64,000 nt of DNA, taken from Streptomyces alboflavus (GTDB lineage Bacteria; Actinomycetota; Actinomycetes; Streptomycetales; Streptomycetaceae). The notes below the pieces were generated by a model. That model made no database searches. It was not told where the DNA came from and saw only the letters and a program-made list of their open reading frames with translations. The stretch is taken from assembly GCF_000716675.1 (NCBI RefSeq), contig NZ_JNXT01000001.1, forward strand, positions 248,001 to 312,000. The letters run 5' to 3'. Of this stretch, positions 1-8,067 are shown piece by piece; within the stretch, counting starts at the first letter, position 1, and each line of letters starts with the position of its first letter. A program made the position numbers and the translations under genes.

Positions 1-359
1 CGGCGGAGCGCGAGGGCAAGTACGACGTCTACGGCATGGGCTGGTTCCCCGACTTCCCGGACGCCGACAACTTCCTCGCGCCGTTCCTCGACAAGGACAA
101 CTTCCTCGGTTCGCCGTACCGCAACAGCACCATCAACGACGAACTGATCCCCACCTCCCGGCGCGAGGCCGACCGCCTCAGCGCCAGCAAGAGCATCGAG
201 AAGATCCAGGACATCGTGGCCGATGACGTCCCGGTGCTGCCCCTGTGGCAGGGCAAGCAGTACATCGCCGCACGTGACGACATCACGGGCGTCGAATGGG
301 CTCTCAACTCCTCCTCGAACCTGCAGCTGTGGGAGCTCGCCCGCGGCGTGGGCGACTGA
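1..359 (+). CDS. ABC transporter peptide-binding lipoprotein, C-terminal fragment
   Basis: The window opens inside this gene, so only about the last 118 residues are present. They match the C-terminal end of SBP_bac_5 (oligopeptide/dipeptide) extracellular binding proteins: a GWFPDFPDADNF stretch, then IQDIVADDVPVLPLWQGKQY. The same two blocks recur in the complete gene that follows (GWVPDYPDPDNF and LQDIVADELPVLPVWQAKQY), so the two are tandem paralogues. The expected role is capture of peptides outside the membrane for an ABC importer. The permease and ATPase genes are not in the window. Signal peptide and lipobox lie outside the window. Substrate unknown. Confidence 0.9.
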   Translation, partial: AEREGKYDVYGMGWFPDFPDADNFLAPFLDKDNFLGSPYRNSTINDELIPTSRREADRLSASKSIEKIQDIVADDVPVLPLWQGKQYIAARDDITGVEWALNSSSNLQLWELARGVGD

Positions 360-401
360 CCGGCGCCCCACCGAGTACGGAAACAACGACAAGGCACGCA
401 A

Positions 402-1982
402 GTGAAAATGCGCAACCAGTGGCTGGCCCTGCCCCTCACCTCCGGCCTGGCCGCCACCCTGCTGACCGGCTGTGGATCGGAGTCGGGCGGTTCCGCCGCC
501 GACAGCGACTCCGTGGTGGTGGGGATGTCCGACGACGTCCTCGCCACCGACCCCGCCTCCGGTTACGACCCCGGCTCGTGGCTGCTGTTCAACAACGTCT
601 TCCAGTCACTGCTGAGCTTCCCCAACGGCGCCACCCAGCCGGAGCCGGAAGCCGCGCGCAAGTGCCGCTTCACCGACCGGCAGACCAAGGTCTTCACCTG
701 CACGCTGCGCGACGGCCTGAAGTTCAGCAACGGCAACGACCTGACGTCGAAGGACGTCAAGTACTCCTTCGACCGCGTCCGGGAGATCAACGACAAGACC
801 GGCCCGGCGATCATGTTCCCGATGCTCGACGAGGTCGAGACGCCGGACGCCAAGACGGTCGTCTTCAAGCTGAAGTTCCCCGACGCGACCTTCCCGAGCA
901 AGATCGCCTCGGGTGCCGGTTCGATCGTCGACCACCGCGAGTACCCCAAGGACAAGCTCCGCGCCGACGGCGAGGCGGTGGGCTCGGGGCCGTACAAGCT
1001 CGACTCGTTCGGCAAGGACGAGGCGGTCTTCTCCGTCAACTCCGGCTACGAGGGCACCGCCAAGACCCGCAACGACGGCGTCACCCTGCGCTTCTTCCAC
1101 GGCGACCGCAAGGGTCTGAAGCAGGCGATCACCGACCACGACATCGACGTCGCCTACCGAGGCCTCGCCGCCGGGGACATAGCCGACCTGGAGAAGGGCA
1201 CCTCCGACAGCAACATGGAGGTCGTCGAGGGCACCAGCGCCGAAGTGCAGCACCTGGTCTTCAACATGAAGGACCCGGTGGCCGGCAAGCTCGGCGTGCG
1301 CAAGGCCATCGCCTACCTCCTCGACCGCGAAGCGCTGGTCGACCAGGTGTACCAGGGCACGGCGACGCCGCTGTACTCGATCGTCCCGGCCGGCATCGGC
1401 GGCCACAACACCGCCTTCTTCGACACCTACGGCGCCCGCCCGCAGCGCGACAAGGCCGCCGCGGCCCTGCGCGGGGCCGGCGTCGACGGCAAGGCCAAGC
1501 TGACGCTGTGGTCCACGCCGTCCCGTTACGGCCCGGCCACCGACGAGGAGCTGCGCGCGATAGCCAAGCAGCTCAACGCCAGCGGCCTGTTCGAGGCGGA
1601 TGTGAAGTCCGTCGAGTTCGAGCAGTACGAGAAGGACATCGAGGCCGGGAAGTACGGCGTCTACGTCAAGGGCTGGGTGCCGGACTACCCGGACCCGGAC
1701 AACTTCACGCAGCCGTTCTTCGGCAAGGGCAACGTCCTGTCGAACCACTACGAGAACAGCGACATCACCGGGAAGATCATCCCGTCGACGGCCGCGCAGA
1801 GCGACCGCAACTCGACTGACACGGACTACGCCAAGCTCCAGGACATCGTCGCCGACGAGCTGCCCGTCCTCCCGGTCTGGCAGGCCAAGCAGTACGCGGT
1901 CGTGCAGGAGAACGTCTACGGCGTGGAGTCCTGCCTGGACGCGTCGACCGTCTTCCGCTTCTGGGAGCTCAGCAAGGACTGA
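402..1982 (+). CDS. Peptide ABC transporter substrate-binding lipoprotein (SBP_bac_5)
   Basis: A 526-residue binding protein. The N-terminus is a lipoprotein signal with a short basic start, a hydrophobic run and the lipobox LLTGC at about residues 20-24, so it should be anchored on the outer face of the membrane. The rest has the usual length and blocks of family 5 binding proteins, including the early DPASGYDPGSW and the late DIVADELPVLPVWQ. The start is GTG at 402, with an in-frame ATG two codons later as the alternative. It follows a paralogue by 42 bp on the same strand and ends at a strong bidirectional terminator. It probably works with, or diversifies the ligand range of, the neighbouring binding protein. 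No permease genes are seen here, and the ligand is not predictable. Confidence 0.92.
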   Translation: MKMRNQWLALPLTSGLAATLLTGCGSESGGSAADSDSVVVGMSDDVLATDPASGYDPGSWLLFNNVFQSLLSFPNGATQPEPEAARKCRFTDRQTKVFTCTLRDGLKFSNGNDLTSKDVKYSFDRVREINDKTGPAIMFPMLDEVETPDAKTVVFKLKFPDATFPSKIASGAGSIVDHREYPKDKLRADGEAVGSGPYKLDSFGKDEAVFSVNSGYEGTAKTRNDGVTLRFFHGDRKGLKQAITDHDIDVAYRGLAAGDIADLEKGTSDSNMEVVEGTSAEVQHLVFNMKDPVAGKLGVRKAIAYLLDREALVDQVYQGTATPLYSIVPAGIGGHNTAFFDTYGARPQRDKAAAALRGAGVDGKAKLTLWSTPSRYGPATDEELRAIAKQLNASGLFEADVKSVEFEQYEKDIEAGKYGVYVKGWVPDYPDPDNFTQPFFGKGNVLSNHYENSDITGKIIPSTAAQSDRNSTDTDYAKLQDIVADELPVLPVWQAKQYAVVQENVYGVESCLDASTVFRFWELSKD

Positions 1983-2020
1983 CGCCGCAGCTCAGGCCGA
2001 GGCCTGAGGTGAGGCGAGCG

Positions 2021-2057
2021 CGAGTGAGGGGGCGCCCACCGGGCGCCCCCTCACTCG
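2021..2057. terminator. Bidirectional intrinsic terminator
   Basis: A perfect 17-bp stem (2021-2037 with 2041-2057) has a three-base loop. It lies between the convergent binding-protein gene and the response-regulator gene. A second smaller palindrome (CTCAGGCC, 1991-1998, with its complement 2001-2008) sits just upstream. Confidence 0.85.
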
Positions 2058-2086
2058 TGCTCTTCGTTCGCCGCCTTGCCGCCGGG

Positions 2087-2758
2087 CTACTGCGCTCCCG
2101 GCCGGACGAGGCCGCTCTCGTAGGCGTACACCGCCGCCTGCACGCGGTCGCGCAGGCCGAGCTTCGTCAGGACGTGCCCCACATGCGTCTTCACCGTGGT
2201 CTCGCTGACGAACAGGTCCGCGGCGATCTCCGCGTTGGAAAGACCGCGCGCCACCAGCTTCAGGACCTCGACCTCGCGGTCGGTGAGGGTGTGCAGCGTG
2301 TCCGGGACCGGCTCGTCGCCCGAGGGGAGGTGCCCGGCGTACTTGTCGAGGAGGCGGCGCGTGATGCTCGGCGCGAGCATCGCCTCGCCCGCGGCGACCA
2401 CCCGGATCGCCTGCACCAGCTCGTTCGCCGGCGCGTCCTTCAGGAGGAAGCCGCTGGCACCGGCGCGCAGCGCCTCCACCACGTACTCGTCGAGGTCGAA
2501 GGTGGTCAGGACGAGGACCTTCGCCGGACCGTCCCGGCCGGGTCCCGTGATCTGGCGGGTCGCCTCGACCCCGTCCATCCGCGGCATGCGGATGTCCATC
2601 AGGACGACATCGGGCTGCAACGCCCGGACCTGGTCGAGAGCCTGCAGACCGTCTCCGGCCTCGCCGACGACCGCGATGTCCTGCTCGGCCTCCAGGATCA
2701 TCCGGAAACCCGTGCGCAGCAGCGGCTGGTCATCGACCAGTAGGACGCGGATGGCCAC
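2087..2758 (-). CDS. NarL/LuxR-family response regulator
   Basis: A 223-residue two-component regulator. The receiver domain occupies about residues 1-120, with the acidic pair at VLLVDDQ (residues 9-10) and the phosphoacceptor Asp55 in VLMDIRMPRMDG. The conserved Thr and Lys follow at VLVLTTFD and FLLKDAP. A LuxR-type helix-turn-helix fills about residues 155-205 (LTDREVEVLKLVARGLSNAE, VSETTVKTHV). It should bind DNA as a dimer after phosphorylation by a histidine kinase. No kinase gene is adjacent, so its partner is elsewhere. The gene lies 15 bp downstream of the nuclease gene on the same strand and may be co-transcribed with it. Targets unknown. Confidence 0.93.
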   Translation of the reverse strand: MAIRVLLVDDQPLLRTGFRMILEAEQDIAVVGEAGDGLQALDQVRALQPDVVLMDIRMPRMDGVEATRQITGPGRDGPAKVLVLTTFDLDEYVVEALRAGASGFLLKDAPANELVQAIRVVAAGEAMLAPSITRRLLDKYAGHLPSGDEPVPDTLHTLTDREVEVLKLVARGLSNAEIAADLFVSETTVKTHVGHVLTKLGLRDRVQAAVYAYESGLVRPGAQ

Positions 2759-2773
2759 GTAACTCTCCTTCGC

Positions 2774-3655
2774 CTAGCTCGGGCCCATTCTGCCCTGCTC
2801 CGCGTCCGGCGACTCCGGCGGCCTCACCGGAAGGGGATACGGCGGCGGCGTGCCGCCGAATTCCGGACAGACCGCCTGGTGGTCGCACCAGCCGCACAGC
2901 TTCGTCGGCCGCGGTCGCCAGTTGCCCGTCTCCGTCGCCAGCACGATGGCGTCCCACAGCGCGAGCAGCTTGCGCTCGACCCGCTCCAGGTCCGTCGCTA
3001 CCGGGTCGTACGTGATGACGTCGCCGCTGCCCAGATAGACGAGCTGGAGCCGGCGCGGGATCAGGCCTTTCAGGCGCCACACCACGAGGGCGTAGAACTT
3101 CATCTGGAACAGGGCGCCCTCCGCGTACTCGGGGCGGGGGGCCTTGCCGGTCTTGTAGTCGACGATGCGGACCTCGCCGGTGGGGGCGACGTCGACGCGG
3201 TCGATGATGCCGCGCAGCTTCAGGCCCGAGGCCAGCTCGGCCTCCACGAACAGCTCCCGCTCGGCGGGCTCGAGGCGGGTGGGATCCTCCAGCGTGAACC
3301 ACCGCTCGACCAGCTTCTCCGCGTCGGCCAGCCACTGGGCCGCGCGCTCGCCCGCGCCGTCGTCGGCGAACAGCTCGGCCAGCTCCGGCTTGGCCTCGCG
3401 CAGGCGGTCCCACTGGCCGGGGACGAGCGCCTTGGCCCGGGGCGCGGTGCGCTCCGTCGCGGGCGCGTCGAAGAGTCTCTCCAGGACCGCGTGGACCAGG
3501 GTGCCCCGCGTCGCGGCCTCGCTCGGCTTCTCCGGCAGCTTGTCGATCACCCGGAAGCGATACAGCAGTGGGCACTGCATGAAGTCGCTCGCGCGCGAGG
3601 GCGACAGGGACGCAGGGCGCGCGGCCACCCTGACGTCGTCGGTCCTGGTTTCCAT
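2774..3655 (-). CDS. RecB-family PD-(D/E)XK exonuclease with probable Fe-S cluster
   Basis: A 293-residue nuclease of the RecB/Cas4-like PD-(D/E)XK group. The catalytic core is visible as IIDRVD followed by VRIVDYKTGK, which supply the metal-binding acids and the catalytic Lys. A Cys at residue 28 (DFMQCPLLYRF) and three C-terminal Cys (KLCGWCDHQAVCPEF) match the split four-Cys arrangement that holds a 4Fe-4S cluster in AddB/Cas4-type nucleases. The start is ATG at 3655; longer readings upstream run into the promoter region of the divergent protease gene. The gene stands alone, without AddA/RecC partners or CRISPR genes. A DNA-repair role is likely, but the exact substrate is unknown. Confidence 0.88.
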   Translation of the reverse strand: METRTDDVRVAARPASLSPSRASDFMQCPLLYRFRVIDKLPEKPSEAATRGTLVHAVLERLFDAPATERTAPRAKALVPGQWDRLREAKPELAELFADDGAGERAAQWLADAEKLVERWFTLEDPTRLEPAERELFVEAELASGLKLRGIIDRVDVAPTGEVRIVDYKTGKAPRPEYAEGALFQMKFYALVVWRLKGLIPRRLQLVYLGSGDVITYDPVATDLERVERKLLALWDAIVLATETGNWRPRPTKLCGWCDHQAVCPEFGGTPPPYPLPVRPPESPDAEQGRMGPS

Positions 3656-3784
3656 GACAACAGACCCTACGACCCGCCACTGACAACGGCCGCATACCAT
3701 CGACGACAGACCCTCCCGCCCTGCATGATCGTGTGTGTACCGCGCCACAGCAGGAGCGGGGGACGCTTCGAACGAGGGGACATC

Positions 3785-5578
3785 GTGGACGAAAGCGGCG
3801 GCAGCGGCAGGCCGCAGTCCGACGAGCACGCGCCCGCCCAGGCGGAAGACGCGTCCGGCCAGGCGGAGACCGCGCCTGGCGGGGCGGCGAGTGCGTCCGG
3901 CCAGGCGGAGACCGCGCCCGGCAGCGCGGCGAGCGCGTCCGACGAGGTGCCGAGCGCGGCTGTGCGGGCGGAGAGCGCGCCCGTCCAGGCGGGGGAGGGG
4001 CAGGCCCGGGTCCGGCCCGATGGCGACAGCACCCCGGACCGTCCCGACAGCACCCCGGACCGTGCCGACGGGGCACCCGCCCGTGCCGACGGCGCACCCG
4101 CCCGTCCCGACGGGGCACCCGGCCGTGCCGACGGCGAGCCCGAAGCGGCGCCGAGCGCGGCACGCCCTGCGGCCGCCGACCCCGCGGCCGCCGACCCCGC
4201 AGCCCCCGTCGGCCCCGACACTCCCACCCGCGGCGAGCCCCGACCTCAGGCCCCCACCGCCCCCGTATCCATCCGCAAGCCCGACCCCGGCGACCGGCCC
4301 ACCCCGGCCAGGGCCCCCGCGCCGACCCCCGAACGGGCCCACGCGCACCACACCGGTGAACCGCTCAAGGGCGCCAAGGACGGCGGGCGGGGCAAGGGCG
4401 ACAAGGGGGACGCGGACGAGCCGAAGAACCCCGGCGGGGGCCTCCTCATGGGGCGCCCCTTCGGCGTACCCGTCTACGTCGCGCCCAGCTGGTTCCTCGT
4501 CGCCGCGCTGATCACCTGGGTGTTCGGCGGCCAGCTCGACCGCGTCCTGCCCGAGCTCGGCAACGCCCGCTATCTCGTGTCACTGTTCTTCGCCGTCGCG
4601 TTCTACGCCTCGGTACTCGTGCACGAGCTGGCCCACACCGTCGCCGCGCTCCGCTTCAAGCTCCCCGTGCGCCGCATCCAGCTCCAGTTCTTCGGCGGCG
4701 TCAGCGAGATCGAGAAGGAGAGCGAGACCCCCGGCCGCGAGTTCGTCCTCGCCTTCGTCGGACCCCTGCTCTCGCTCGTCCTCGCGGGTGTGTTCTACGT
4801 GGGCATGCGTGCCGTGGAACCCGGCACCGTGCCCGGCGTCCTGCTCGCCGGACTGATGATCTCCAACCTGATCGTCGCCGCGTTCAACCTCCTGCCCGGC
4901 CTCCCGCTCGACGGCGGCCGCATGCTCCGCGCCGTCGTCTGGAAGATCACCGGCAAACCCATGAGCGGCACGATCGCCGCCGCCTGGGTCGGCCGCGCGC
5001 TCGCCATCTCCGTCCTCATCGGCCTGCCGCTCCTCAACCAGTCCGGCGCCCTCGGCGGCGAGACCCAGGACATCGGCGGCATGGACACGGTCACCGACGC
5101 CCTGCTCGCCGCGATCCTCGCCGCCATCATCTGGACCGGGGCGGGCAACAGCCTGCGCATGGCCCGGCTGCGCGAGCACCTGCCCGAGCTGCGGGCCCGC
5201 GCGCTCACCCGCCGTGCCGTCCCCGTGGAGACCGACACCCCGCTGTCGGAGGCCCTGCGCCGCGCCAACGCCGCGGGTGCCCGCGCCCTGGTCGTGGTGG
5301 ACACCGACGGCGACCCGCTGTCCGTGGTCCGGGAGGCCGCCATCGTCGGCGTACCGGAACACCGCCGTCCCTGGGTCACCGTCGGCGGCCTCGCCCAGGA
5401 CATCACCGAAGGCATGCGTGTCCCCGCCGACCTCTCGGGGGAGGAGCTCCTGGACCGGCTGCGGGCCACCCCGGCGACCGAGTACCTGGTCGTCGAGACC
5501 TCCGGCGAGATCTACGGCGTCCTGTCCGCCGCCGACGTCGAGCGCGCCTTCGTCAACGCCATGGCCCGGCCCAGCTGA
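3785..5578 (+). CDS. Site-2-type M50 intramembrane metalloprotease with CBS region
   Basis: A 597-residue zinc protease of the M50 family. The first 210 or so residues are a disordered Ala/Pro/Asp/Glu-rich tail. The membrane domain follows, with the zinc motif HELAH at residues 280-284 and the third ligand region LPLDGGR (Asp376). The end (about 475-590) reads as a CBS pair facing the cytosol (VPVETDTPLSEAL, VLSAADV). Such proteases cut membrane-bound anti-sigma factors or regulators, and CBS domains usually sense nucleotides. The chosen start is GTG at 3785, preceded by GAGGGGA. An in-frame ATG at 3725 is the alternative. It is divergent from the RecB-like gene and 68 bp upstream of trmI. 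The long disordered N-terminus is unusual for the family. Substrate unknown. Confidence 0.88.
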   Translation: MDESGGSGRPQSDEHAPAQAEDASGQAETAPGGAASASGQAETAPGSAASASDEVPSAAVRAESAPVQAGEGQARVRPDGDSTPDRPDSTPDRADGAPARADGAPARPDGAPGRADGEPEAAPSAARPAAADPAAADPAAPVGPDTPTRGEPRPQAPTAPVSIRKPDPGDRPTPARAPAPTPERAHAHHTGEPLKGAKDGGRGKGDKGDADEPKNPGGGLLMGRPFGVPVYVAPSWFLVAALITWVFGGQLDRVLPELGNARYLVSLFFAVAFYASVLVHELAHTVAALRFKLPVRRIQLQFFGGVSEIEKESETPGREFVLAFVGPLLSLVLAGVFYVGMRAVEPGTVPGVLLAGLMISNLIVAAFNLLPGLPLDGGRMLRAVVWKITGKPMSGTIAAAWVGRALAISVLIGLPLLNQSGALGGETQDIGGMDTVTDALLAAILAAIIWTGAGNSLRMARLREHLPELRARALTRRAVPVETDTPLSEALRRANAAGARALVVVDTDGDPLSVVREAAIVGVPEHRRPWVTVGGLAQDITEGMRVPADLSGEELLDRLRATPATEYLVVETSGEIYGVLSAADVERAFVNAMARPS

Positions 5579-5646
5579 CCGCGCCCGGGGCGGGCCGCGC
5601 GACCGCGGTGGTCGGCGGCCCCCGCCACGGCCGGTAGGCTGGTCAC

Positions 5647-6549
5647 ATGTCCGAACCGACCGGTGCCGCCCGCCGACGCGGGCCCTTCAAGGTCGGGGAC
5701 CAGGTCCAGCTCACCGACCCCAAGGGACGCCACTACACGTTCACGCTCGAGGCCGGGAAGAACTTCCACACCCACAAGGGTTCCTTCCCGCACGACGAGC
5801 TGATCGGCGCTCCCGAGGGCAGTGTTGTCCGCACCACGGGGAACGTCGCCTACCTCGCGCTGCGTCCCCTGCTCCCCGACTACGTCCTGTCCATGCCCCG
5901 CGGCGCCGCCGTGGTCTACCCCAAGGACGCGGGGCAGATCCTGGCCTTCGCCGACATCTTCCCCGGCGCGCGCGTCGTGGAGGCGGGCGTGGGCTCCGGC
6001 TCGCTGAGCGCCTTCCTGCTGCGCGCCATCGGCGACCACGGCATGCTGCACTCCTACGAGCGCCGCGAGGACTTCGCCGAGATCGCCCAGCAGAACGTGG
6101 AGCGCTACTTCGGCGGCCCGCACCCCGCCTGGCAGCTCACCGTCGGCGACCTCCAGGACAACCTGTCCGACACCGAGGTCGACCGCGTGATCCTCGACAT
6201 GCTGGCTCCCTGGGAGTGCCTGGAGGCCGTCTCCAAGGCCCTGGTGCCCGGCGGCATCCTGTGCGCGTACGTCGCCACCACCACGCAGCTGGCCCGCACC
6301 GTCGAGTCGATCCGTGAGATCGGCGGCTTCAACGAGCCGACGGCCTGGGAATCGATGATCCGCAACTGGCACATCGAGGGCCTGGCCGTCCGCCCGGACC
6401 ACCGCATGATCGGCCACACCGGCTTCCTCCTCACCGCCCGCCGCCTCGCGGACGGCGTCGAGCCGCCCATGCGGCGCCGCCGCCCCGCCAAGGGCGCCTA
6501 CGGCGAGGACTACACCGGCCCGAACGCCGACGGCGGCAGCCCCCGCTGA
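5647..6549 (+). CDS. trmI: tRNA (adenine-58-N1)-methyltransferase TrmI
   Basis: A 300-residue SAM-dependent enzyme that methylates N1 of adenine 58 in the T-loop of tRNA. A small N-terminal beta domain (about 1-75) is followed by a Rossmann methyltransferase domain. The SAM-binding motif I is VVEAGVGSGSLS at about residues 111-122, and the acidic motif DRVILDMLAPWECL holds the catalytic Asp. Length and order fit the homotetrameric bacterial TrmI. In actinobacteria this gene regularly stands next to the proteasome ATPase gene, as it nearly does here. It starts at ATG 5647 and ends before a large hairpin. Confidence 0.95.
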   Translation: MSEPTGAARRRGPFKVGDQVQLTDPKGRHYTFTLEAGKNFHTHKGSFPHDELIGAPEGSVVRTTGNVAYLALRPLLPDYVLSMPRGAAVVYPKDAGQILAFADIFPGARVVEAGVGSGSLSAFLLRAIGDHGMLHSYERREDFAEIAQQNVERYFGGPHPAWQLTVGDLQDNLSDTEVDRVILDMLAPWECLEAVSKALVPGGILCAYVATTTQLARTVESIREIGGFNEPTAWESMIRNWHIEGLAVRPDHRMIGHTGFLLTARRLADGVEPPMRRRRPAKGAYGEDYTGPNADGGSPR

Positions 6550-6602
6550 CCGCCCGCCCGGACGCGCACCCCGCGCGCCCGGCGTACTCCGTACAACGCA
6601 CC

Positions 6603-6652
6603 GGCGCCGCCGCCGAGTTCCCACCGGACCCCGGGAACTCGACGGCGGCGCC
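6603..6652 (+). terminator. Terminator after trmI
   Basis: A 20-bp stem with one mismatch (6603-6622 with 6633-6652) surrounds a 10-base loop 54 bp after the trmI stop codon. Confidence 0.8.
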
Positions 6653-6768
6653 GCCGTGTTGGAGGCGTGCCCTCGCACGGGACCCCGGTGTTCCCCGGCG
6701 CCGTGAGGTGTGACAGCATGCTGGCCACCCCACCTCCACCGGCACAGCCCTCACAGGAGACACTCCTC

Positions 6769-7359
6769 GTGCAGCACCCCGCCGTCCCGGAACTGGCCCA
6801 CACGGTGGACCGGCCGTGGGCCACCCGCCCCATCCACTGGGTGGCCACCGCCGCCGCGCTCGCCGCCGTCGTCGCGGCTTCGGGCTTCCTCCAGCCCGAC
6901 CCGGCCACCGCCGCCCCGACCGACCCCAAGCCCGAGTCCAGGAGCGCCCCGGCACCTGCGCCCGCGCCCGACCCGGCCACCGTCACCTACCCCCTGGAAT
7001 GCCCCGCCGAGTCCGTCGTCACCGAGAAGGCGACCGGCGACCTCGACGGCGACGGCCGCCCCGAGACCGTCGCCGCCGTGCGCTGCCAGGCCGGCTCCGG
7101 CAGCCCGCCGCACGCCCTGTACGTCATCACCCGGCCCCGCGAGGGCAAGCCGCGCGTCGTCGCGACCCTCCTCGACGCCAAGGAGCGCCGCACCGTCAGC
7201 AAGCTCGCGGTGCGCGGGGGCGCCGTGACCGCGACGCTCCTCGGCTACTCCTCGATCGATGTGCCCCGCTACCGCCCCGATCTCCGCGACGAGGCCAAGT
7301 GGCAGTGGAAGAACGGCGCGTTCACCCGCTCGACACCCGGCGAGACGCGCGGCGTGTGA
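6769..7359 (+). CDS. Small membrane-anchored protein of unknown function
   Basis: About 196 residues. One hydrophobic segment near residues 22-41 (WVATAAALAAVVAASGFLQ) is followed by a Pro/Ala linker and a roughly 130-residue extracellular domain. The phrase TGDLDGDGRPETVAAVRC looks like a single FG-GAP/EF-hand-like calcium loop (DLDGDGRPE). Two Cys residues could form a disulphide. The start is set at GTG 6769 because AGGAGA lies eight bases upstream; an in-frame ATG at 6718 lacks such a site. Homologues occur beside the proteasome locus in streptomycetes (recall, not checked). I do not recognise a function. Confidence 0.7.
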   Translation: MQHPAVPELAHTVDRPWATRPIHWVATAAALAAVVAASGFLQPDPATAAPTDPKPESRSAPAPAPAPDPATVTYPLECPAESVVTEKATGDLDGDGRPETVAAVRCQAGSGSPPHALYVITRPREGKPRVVATLLDAKERRTVSKLAVRGGAVTATLLGYSSIDVPRYRPDLRDEAKWQWKNGAFTRSTPGETRGV

Positions 7360-7431
7360 CGCACCCGGCGTCCCACGCGTCGCCGCTGTGGACGGCGCGT
7401 GGGCCCCGGGGACACCCGGCGTACACGAGGA

Positions 7432-7470
7432 GGGGCCCGTGGTTACCTTCAGACGGTAACCACGGGCCCC
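7432..7470. terminator. Bidirectional terminator, 16-bp perfect stem
   Basis: A perfect 16-bp inverted repeat (7432-7447 with 7455-7470) has a seven-base loop. It lies between the convergent small membrane protein and ferredoxin genes. Confidence 0.88.
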
Positions 7471-7498
7471 GTTTCGCTCACGCAGCGAAACAATTCGG

Positions 7499-7813
7499 TC
7501 ACTCTGCGTCGGGGCCGTAGACCTCGACCTTGTCCGAAACCCGACGTACATGAATACAGTCGCCCGGGCACTCCTTCGCGGAGTCGGTGACGTCCCGCAG
7601 CAGCGGCAGGGGCACGGGCGTTGTCGCTCCCGGCGCCTGCAGCAGCTCGTCGTCGCCGCCCTTCACATAGGCCAGGCCATCGATGTCCAGCTCGAAGACC
7701 TCCGGCGCGTACTGGGCACAGATGCCGTCGCCGGTACACAGGTCCTGATCGATCCAGACCTCGAGCAGATCATGGCTCTCGCCGACGGTCTCCGCCTCGT
7801 GCTGCACGGTCAT
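7499..7813 (-). CDS. Ferredoxin (3Fe-4S/4Fe-4S type)
   Basis: A 104-residue acidic protein carrying the small-ferredoxin motif: CTGDGIC (Cys-x5-Cys) near the N-terminus and CPGDCI near the C-terminus. The Cys-x5-Cys spacing is typical of single-cluster 3Fe-4S ferredoxins of actinobacteria, which feed electrons to P450s and other oxidoreductases. An insertion of about 40 residues between the halves and a fifth Cys in CPGDC depart from the minimal 65-residue form. The gene is divergent from arc, with a 254-bp intergenic region. No P450 is adjacent; the nearest is about 23 kb away in the conservon, and a pairing with it would be speculation. Confidence 0.87.
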   Translation of the reverse strand: MTVQHEAETVGESHDLLEVWIDQDLCTGDGICAQYAPEVFELDIDGLAYVKGGDDELLQAPGATTPVPLPLLRDVTDSAKECPGDCIHVRRVSDKVEVYGPDAE

Positions 7814-8001
7814 CTCTCCTGCCGAAACTGCGTCGAGCAGGGCCGACTTTGCTGCAAGTCCGGCCAGCCCTGACGGGTGTTGAACAGTTCGACCCTACAA
7901 CCGGCGGCTTTCCGATGTTGTTGGGTGGGTATTCCCCTGGCGTGAGGGAGAGCGCAAGGGTGAAGATCGGACACACCCCCACCGTCTTTGTGATCTAGGG
8001 G

Positions 8002-8029
8002 TTTCAATCAGCACCCACCCAGGTAGGGT
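8002..8029 (+). promoter_or_regulatory. Possible promoter of arc
   Basis: A TAGGGT hexamer (8024-8029) resembles the streptomycete -10 element. A weak TTTCAA (8002-8007) lies 16 bases upstream. It is about 40 bases before the arc start, in the region shared with the divergent ferredoxin gene. The -35 match is poor. Confidence 0.3.
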
Positions 8030-8067
8030 CAGGAAGCGTCCAGCTCCCCTTGGAGGAGGTGAGGACC

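Noticed and set aside
2879..3784. N-terminal extension of the M50 protease frame
   Set aside because: It lies antisense to the RecB-like gene, and a ribosome site precedes GTG 3785.
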